In this document: one piece after another, positions 4,806-8,243 of the stretch
Numbering within the stretch: position 1 is the first letter of the stretch
Layout: the number at the start of each line of letters is the position of its first letter
Assembly: GCA_016794765.1 (NCBI GenBank)
Contig: JAEUJG010000629.1
Span: 1-8,243, forward strand
Direction of reading: 5' to 3'
DNA length: 8,243 nucleotides
From: Spirochaetaceae bacterium
GTDB taxonomy: Bacteria > Spirochaetota > Spirochaetia > Treponematales > Rectinemataceae
Translations under genes and position numbers: made by a program
The notes under the pieces: generated by a model
Seen by the model: only the letters and a program-made list of their open reading frames with translations
What the model was told of the DNA's origin: nothing
Database searches by the model: none

Positions 4806-6575
4806 TCACTCGCCGAAAAGGAGACCCCGGAAGTAGCTCGTATCGATGTCGGTATTCGGCGTCCCCTTCTTGTAGCGCCAGAAGCGGAATCGGGCCGTCA
4901 CCGCGCTCTTGTCGTCATATATCCCCTTGATGGCCGATAGGGGGAAACGCGCCTCGATGCAGTCCGCACCCACGGCATAATCGCCGACAGGCGTCATGGC
5001 GAAGGCTTTTTGGGACCAGATCTGGGCGATCCGACCGCTCTCCTCCCGCGCGACCTCGAGATCAAAACCGGTCTGGGCGCCGCCGATCGAGAGGTCATAC
5101 TTGTCGCCGACGGCGAAAGCCGGCTTGCCGTTGCCGAGGTCGATACGCCAGTACAGGTAGGTGTCGTCGCGGCAGACATAGGCGGCCGTGAGGTCGCTGC
5201 CGGAAGCCTTCTTTTCGCCGGAGTCCCCGGCGGGATCGGTGAAGGCCGCCGCGACGCCGGCCCAGTCGTCGGTCTTGCCGTCGATCTTGATCGTCTTGCG
5301 CGGCAGGCGATAGTCCTTGCGGCCCATGCCGGGCGTCGCGGTGAAGCGTTGTCCGGGCTTGAGGTTCAACTCGAGCGTCCAGGGCTCGAAGTCCTCCGCC
5401 TCGACGCGGATCTTGACGAGCCCGGCGGGGTATTCACCGTCGAAGAAGGGAGAACCCGTCGGGGTCTTCTCCGAAGCGGCGACGCCGTTGATCGTGAGGA
5501 TGGAGCCGATCGGGCAGAAGACAACCTTGAGCCGCGAGGGGGCGGGTACGAGCTCGCGGCGGAGGGTCAGGCGTTCGCCGCTCTTGGCGTCCACGCGGAA
5601 ATCCTCCTCGCCGAGATAGTAGAGACCGTCGTCCGATTGAAATTCGGATATCGCGAGCCGGTGGCTGCCCGCGCCGAGCTCCTCGAAGAGGGCGGGCGAA
5701 GTCCGGGCTTCTCCGCCGTCAAGGGAGACGGCAGCGCCCGGCGGGAGGGTTTCGACGAGGAGGGAGGCCGGCAGGACGCGGAGCGCGGCGAGGGTCGCAC
5801 GGGCGCCGGTCTTGACGCCCGCCTTGACCTCGACGGCGAGCTCGGCGCTCTCGTGGCCGGCGAGTTCGAAGCGTACGGCGTGCTTTCCGGCCTTGAGCCC
5901 CTCGACAAGGAGGGGACTCGCGCCCTGGACCTGGCCGTCGATCGAGACCGTCGCGCCCGGGGGGTCGCTCGCGGCCTCCACGGCGCCGGGAAGGAAATCC
6001 TCGAGCTTGCCGCCCGCCTTCAAGGTTTCCTTCCGGCCGTAGACCACGGCGAGATTGAAGGCGATATCGGGTCTGGCGGCCGCGGCGCTCTCGGCCTTGA
6101 CGAGGGCTTCGTACTGCTTGGTTTGAAGTCCCTTCCGGCCATAAAGGGCGGCGAGGGCGAAGTGGACGGCGGGCGGAGCGCTCGGCGCGGAGGCGGCGGC
6201 TTCCAGGCGCTGGATGGCGTCGCCGAGGCCGCCGGAGGAAGCGAGGGAGGCGGCCCAGAGCTCAACCCTGGCGGCCGAGGCTTCGTCCGCCACGGCGGCG
6301 CCGGCGAGCAGCTCGGCTTCGAAGGCGGCGCGGGCGGCGGGGGCCGCGAAGGGCGGCGGCTCCACGCGGGGCGCGGCGGGCCCGGAGCTTGGGGCGAGGG
6401 CGGCCGCGGGGGCCGCCGTCGCGAACGGGAGGGACGCGGCAGGAGCCTCGCCGGAGGCGGCCACCGGCGCGTCGCCCGGGTTCGAGCCGGAGGCACCGGC
6501 CGGGCCGGGCTGGCGCGAGCAGGCAAGGACCAGAGCCAAACAAGCGAAGAGAAGACTACCCCGAATTATTTTCAT
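4806..6575 (-). CDS. PEGA-repeat lipoprotein with C-terminal CBM9/DOMON-like domain
   Basis: The protein has 589 residues from ATG 6575. A second ATG 15 bases upstream (6590) lacks a ribosome site, whereas GAAAGG lies just ahead of 6575. The signal peptide MKIIRGSLLFACLALVLAC ends in a lipobox with lipidated Cys19. An Ala/Pro-rich linker (about 22-85) leads to a helical TPR-like region (about 95-190). Three PEGA-type modules follow at about 200-263, 270-342 and 347-410, shown by DPPGATVSIDGQ, TLPPGAAVSLDG and a diverged CPIGSILTINGV, each with a later L-x-x-G-x-H/Y strand pattern. The last 160 residues begin KIDGKTDDWAGV and include DDTYLYWRIDLGNG, as in CBM9 or DOMON-like beta-sandwich domains. 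It is probably a periplasmic or surface glycan-binding or scaffold protein. It follows the hydrolase gene by 31 bases and likely shares its operon. Confidence 0.85.
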   Translation of the reverse strand: MKIIRGSLLFACLALVLACSRQPGPAGASGSNPGDAPVAASGEAPAASLPFATAAPAAALAPSSGPAAPRVEPPPFAAPAARAAFEAELLAGAAVADEASAARVELWAASLASSGGLGDAIQRLEAAASAPSAPPAVHFALAALYGRKGLQTKQYEALVKAESAAAARPDIAFNLAVVYGRKETLKAGGKLEDFLPGAVEAASDPPGATVSIDGQVQGASPLLVEGLKAGKHAVRFELAGHESAELAVEVKAGVKTGARATLAALRVLPASLLVETLPPGAAVSLDGGEARTSPALFEELGAGSHRLAISEFQSDDGLYYLGEEDFRVDAKSGERLTLRRELVPAPSRLKVVFCPIGSILTINGVAASEKTPTGSPFFDGEYPAGLVKIRVEAEDFEPWTLELNLKPGQRFTATPGMGRKDYRLPRKTIKIDGKTDDWAGVAAAFTDPAGDSGEKKASGSDLTAAYVCRDDTYLYWRIDLGNGKPAFAVGDKYDLSIGGAQTGFDLEVAREESGRIAQIWSQKAFAMTPVGDYAVGADCIEARFPLSAIKGIYDDKSAVTARFRFWRYKKGTPNTDIDTSYFRGLLFGE

Positions 6576-6606
6576 ACGGTGCCTTTCCATCTGGAGGATA
6601 CGTTTT

Positions 6607-7368
6607 TTATGGCCGGGCCGACCGACAGTTCTCTTCGTGCCAGGACTCGCCGAGGAAGGGCCGGGAAAGGCCGCGGCAGGCGTCGGCGAGGGAGATGTCG
6701 CCCTTCGCGGCCTCGACGACCTCGAGATAGGCGATGCGGTCGAGGAGGTCGCGCTCGCGTTCCGCGCGCTCGGCGAGGATGCCGCCGTGGCCGGGGATGA
6801 AGCGCAAATGGCTCCGCGCGAGAAGTCCGCGCAGGGCGGCGATGTGCTTGGCGATCGGCCTGGCCTGGACGGAAGGCAGGATGGGCCGTCCGTCGTTCGA
6901 GAGGAGGAGATTGTCGCCGACGTGCATCCAGGAGCCGTCGATGAGGACGGCGAGGGAGTCTTCGCTGTGGCCGCTCTGGCTTTCGATCTCGAGGACGCGG
7001 GCTCCGAGGCGCAAGGTCAGCCGGTCCGCAACCGCGATGTCCGGCTTCAGGCTGTCGAGGGCGGCGACCTCGAACCAAACCTCCGTCGTGACGCGATAGG
7101 CGGCGCTGCCGACAAGGGCGGCCGCGGGGAAGCGGCGCGAGCCGAGCACGTGGTCGGGATGGAAGTGGGTCGCGATCACGCTCGTCACCTCGAGGCCGCG
7201 CTCGGCGAGCCAGGCGGCGATTTCCTCGGCGTTGGCCTCGTAGCCCGCGTCCACGAGAATGACCTCCCGCCCTTCGACGACGGCGAGGGCGTTGAGCCCC
7301 TCGAAGCCGCCCGGCTCGGGCTCGAATTGAAACAGGACGAGTCCGCGGTCGATGTCGAGGGCGCGCAT
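6607..7368 (-). CDS. Metallo-beta-lactamase-fold hydrolase
   Basis: This 253-residue cytoplasmic protein has no signal peptide. It contains all dinuclear metal ligands of the MBL hydrolase superfamily: THFHPDH (67-73, giving H68, H70, D72 and H73), GHS (H134), VGD (D152) and PGHG (H194). Strand VILVDAG (36-42) precedes the first motif, as usual. The arrangement resembles glyoxalase-II-like and related thioester or phosphoester hydrolases, but the substrate cannot be told; a true beta-lactamase is unlikely given the missing signal peptide. ATG 7368 shares its A with the upstream TGA stop (TGATG), and GGAGG precedes it by four bases. The frame remains open upstream to 7587, but that part lies inside the GNAT-like gene and reads as Arg/Gly/Pro-rich shadow sequence, so it was cut. 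Neighbours suggest one operon with the genes on both sides. Confidence 0.9.
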   Translation of the reverse strand: MRALDIDRGLVLFQFEPEPGGFEGLNALAVVEGREVILVDAGYEANAEEIAAWLAERGLEVTSVIATHFHPDHVLGSRRFPAAALVGSAAYRVTTEVWFEVAALDSLKPDIAVADRLTLRLGARVLEIESQSGHSEDSLAVLIDGSWMHVGDNLLLSNDGRPILPSVQARPIAKHIAALRGLLARSHLRFIPGHGGILAERAERERDLLDRIAYLEVVEAAKGDISLADACRGLSRPFLGESWHEENCRSARP

Positions 7369-8150
7369 CAGTCCTCCCCTTCCGGGTATTCCCAGCCGGC
7401 CCAGCCGAAGAAGCCCAGGCGCTCCGCCTCGAGACGGGAGAAGGGGGAGGAAGCCCCCGACGCGGCGGCGACGCGCAACTCCGGATAGCCGCCCTGGGCG
7501 AGCGCCCGGTCCGCGAGGAAGGACAGGAGGGCCGTCGAATAGGCGGCCAACGTGGCCCCCGGCAGGGCCAGGTGGGCGAGCGGCCAACGAGGATCGTCGG
7601 CGGCCGGGGCGGCGTCGGCGTCGGCCTCGGCCTCTGCCTCGGCGGCCGGGCCGGCGCTGGCTGCCGCGACGAGACGGCCGGCCGTGAAGAGGCCCGCGAC
7701 GAGTTCGGCGGAGGGATCGAGCCGCGAGGCCTCGAACTCCTCCTCGGAAAAGGCGGCGGCGAAACCGTCGAAGAGGCCTTCGTCGGCCTCGTCAAGGATG
7801 CGGAGTTCCGTTCCCGGGAGGGGATCGGCCGGCTTGAAGCGACGTCGGTCGACGTAGAGGAGGCTGTCCGATTCGTGGCGATCCGAGATGGAGGAGGCGC
7901 GCCAGGCCCTGAAGGCTTCAAGACTCGGCGCGGTGCACGCGAGGGAAGCCTCGAAGGCGGCGTGAACCGAGGGATTGAGGGCGGCGACGCTTGTCCCCGA
8001 GTCGAGGACAAGGAGGTCGTAGAGGCGCTCGATCGCGGCGCGACGACGCCGGAGGTGAAAGCCCGGCGCCAGGGGCAATTCGCCCTCGAGGCGGAGGGCG
8101 TGCCCCCAACCGGCGGCGACGGCCGCGGCGTCGAAGGAGGAGGGGGACAT
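7368..8150 (-). CDS. GNAT-like acetyltransferase, divergent
   Basis: The protein has 260 residues from ATG 8150, which has GGGAG (8160-8156) five bases ahead. An earlier in-frame ATG (8198) overlaps the predicted -10 box and lacks a ribosome site, so it was rejected. Residues 1 to about 115 form a domain I do not recognise. Residues about 117-252 look GNAT-like: ELVAGLFTAGRLVAAASA (149-166) for the central beta-hairpin, LAAYSTALLSFLADRALAQG (201-220) for the helix after the acetyl-CoA loop, and SPFSRLEAERLGFFGW (235-250) for the terminal A-x-x-L-G-F block. The usual Q/R-x-x-G-x-G/A pyrophosphate loop is replaced by LPGATLAA, so activity or cofactor use is uncertain. An Ala/Glu/Asp run (168-186) comes from a hexanucleotide repeat. 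The stop overlaps the hydrolase ATG by one base, indicating coupled translation. The family call is moderate. Confidence 0.7.
   Translation of the reverse strand: MSPSSFDAAAVAAGWGHALRLEGELPLAPGFHLRRRRAAIERLYDLLVLDSGTSVAALNPSVHAAFEASLACTAPSLEAFRAWRASSISDRHESDSLLYVDRRRFKPADPLPGTELRILDEADEGLFDGFAAAFSEEEFEASRLDPSAELVAGLFTAGRLVAAASAGPAAEAEAEADADAAPAADDPRWPLAHLALPGATLAAYSTALLSFLADRALAQGGYPELRVAAASGASSPFSRLEAERLGFFGWAGWEYPEGED
7615..7644. repeat. Imperfect hexanucleotide repeat within the GNAT-like gene
   Basis: Five consecutive hexads read TCGGCG, TCGGCC, TCGGCC, TCTGCC and TCGGCG. On the coding strand they give alternating acidic and Ala residues, forming a flexible insertion between predicted GNAT strands. 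The unit is the same as the array inside tetR at 4165-4188. Confidence 0.75.
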
Positions 8151-8193
8151 CGGAACTCCCTTCGCCGCGGCCCAGCGGAACCTCGGCACCGCA

Positions 8194-8221
8194 ATCATAG
8201 CGTCCAGCGGCCCCCTGTCAA
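8194..8221 (-). promoter_or_regulatory. Promoter of the GNAT-hydrolase-PEGA operon
   Basis: Reading leftward, a perfect TTGACA (8221-8216) and TATGAT (8199-8194, five of six) are separated by 16 bases. Transcription should begin near 8187, about 37 bases before the ATG at 8150. No other promoter of similar quality is seen ahead of the hydrolase or PEGA genes, so this one probably serves all three. Confidence 0.65.
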
Positions 8222-8243
8222 GGGAAGCCGATGGGCCTTGTCC

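Noticed and set aside
4710..4940. Rightward 76-residue frame starting inside the operator
   Set aside because: Its start arises from palindrome symmetry, it lacks a ribosome site, and most of it is antisense to the PEGA gene without recognisable motifs.
6576..6590. Upstream ATG for the PEGA lipoprotein
   Set aside because: It lacks a ribosome site; the ATG at 6575 has GAAAGG upstream and gives a standard-length signal peptide.
5010..6800. Rightward 596-residue open frame antisense to the PEGA gene
   Set aside because: Gly/Arg/Glu-rich shadow of the real leftward gene, which has a signal peptide, lipobox and repeat domains.
7369..7587. N-terminal extension of the MBL hydrolase
   Set aside because: These residues are coded inside the GNAT-like gene, are Arg/Gly/Pro-rich, and precede a well-placed ATG with ribosome site at 7368.
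6572..8194. Leftward 540-residue frame spanning the hydrolase and GNAT-like genes
   Set aside because: Pro/Arg/Ser-rich out-of-frame product; the alternative frames contain complete metal-binding motifs and proper ribosome sites.

Overview
This is a GC-rich bacterial chromosomal window with tightly packed genes. GTG starts, 1-22 base overlaps and long open frames on the non-coding strand all fit a high-GC genome. Phylum cannot be fixed from the sequence. The mix of a PEGA-repeat lipoprotein, a flavodoxin/ferredoxin fusion of the EFR1 type, a DUF4386 protein and Gram-negative style lipoboxes would suit a high-GC spirochaete or a related anaerobe, but this is a weak guess. No phage, transposon, CRISPR or RNA gene is visible.

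Left part (1-1835, rightward): the 3' end of hisS (histidyl-tRNA synthetase), a predicted lipoprotein of unknown role, and trmB (tRNA m7G46 methyltransferase). The genes overlap by 4 and 22 bases, and a textbook intrinsic terminator follows trmB. This is a tRNA charging/modification operon with an envelope protein in the middle.

Middle (1836-2778): an AT-rich stretch with a good sigma-70-like promoter drives a stand-alone DUF4386 membrane protein (2015-2704). The gene converges on the leftward ferredoxin gene, and the gap between them is filled by a palindromic 16-bp tandem repeat.

Regulator/redox pair (2779-4733, leftward): a TetR-family repressor gene and a flavodoxin/2x[4Fe-4S]/membrane-tail protein share a 4-base GTGA overlap. 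The tetR promoter is embedded in a perfect 37-bp palindrome made of two 15-bp nested palindromes 22 bp apart. The tetR start codon lies inside the proximal copy, only 7 bases after the -10 box. This predicts autoregulation and a leaderless (or almost leaderless) mRNA, and is the most striking signal in the window.

Right part (4806-8221, leftward): a promoter at 8194-8221 precedes a GNAT-like protein, a complete metallo-beta-lactamase-fold hydrolase (TGATG coupling), and a PEGA-repeat lipoprotein with a C-terminal CBM9/DOMON-like domain, 31 bases further on. They look like one operon, but their joint function is unknown. Protein family names come from motif recognition by eye; no search was run.
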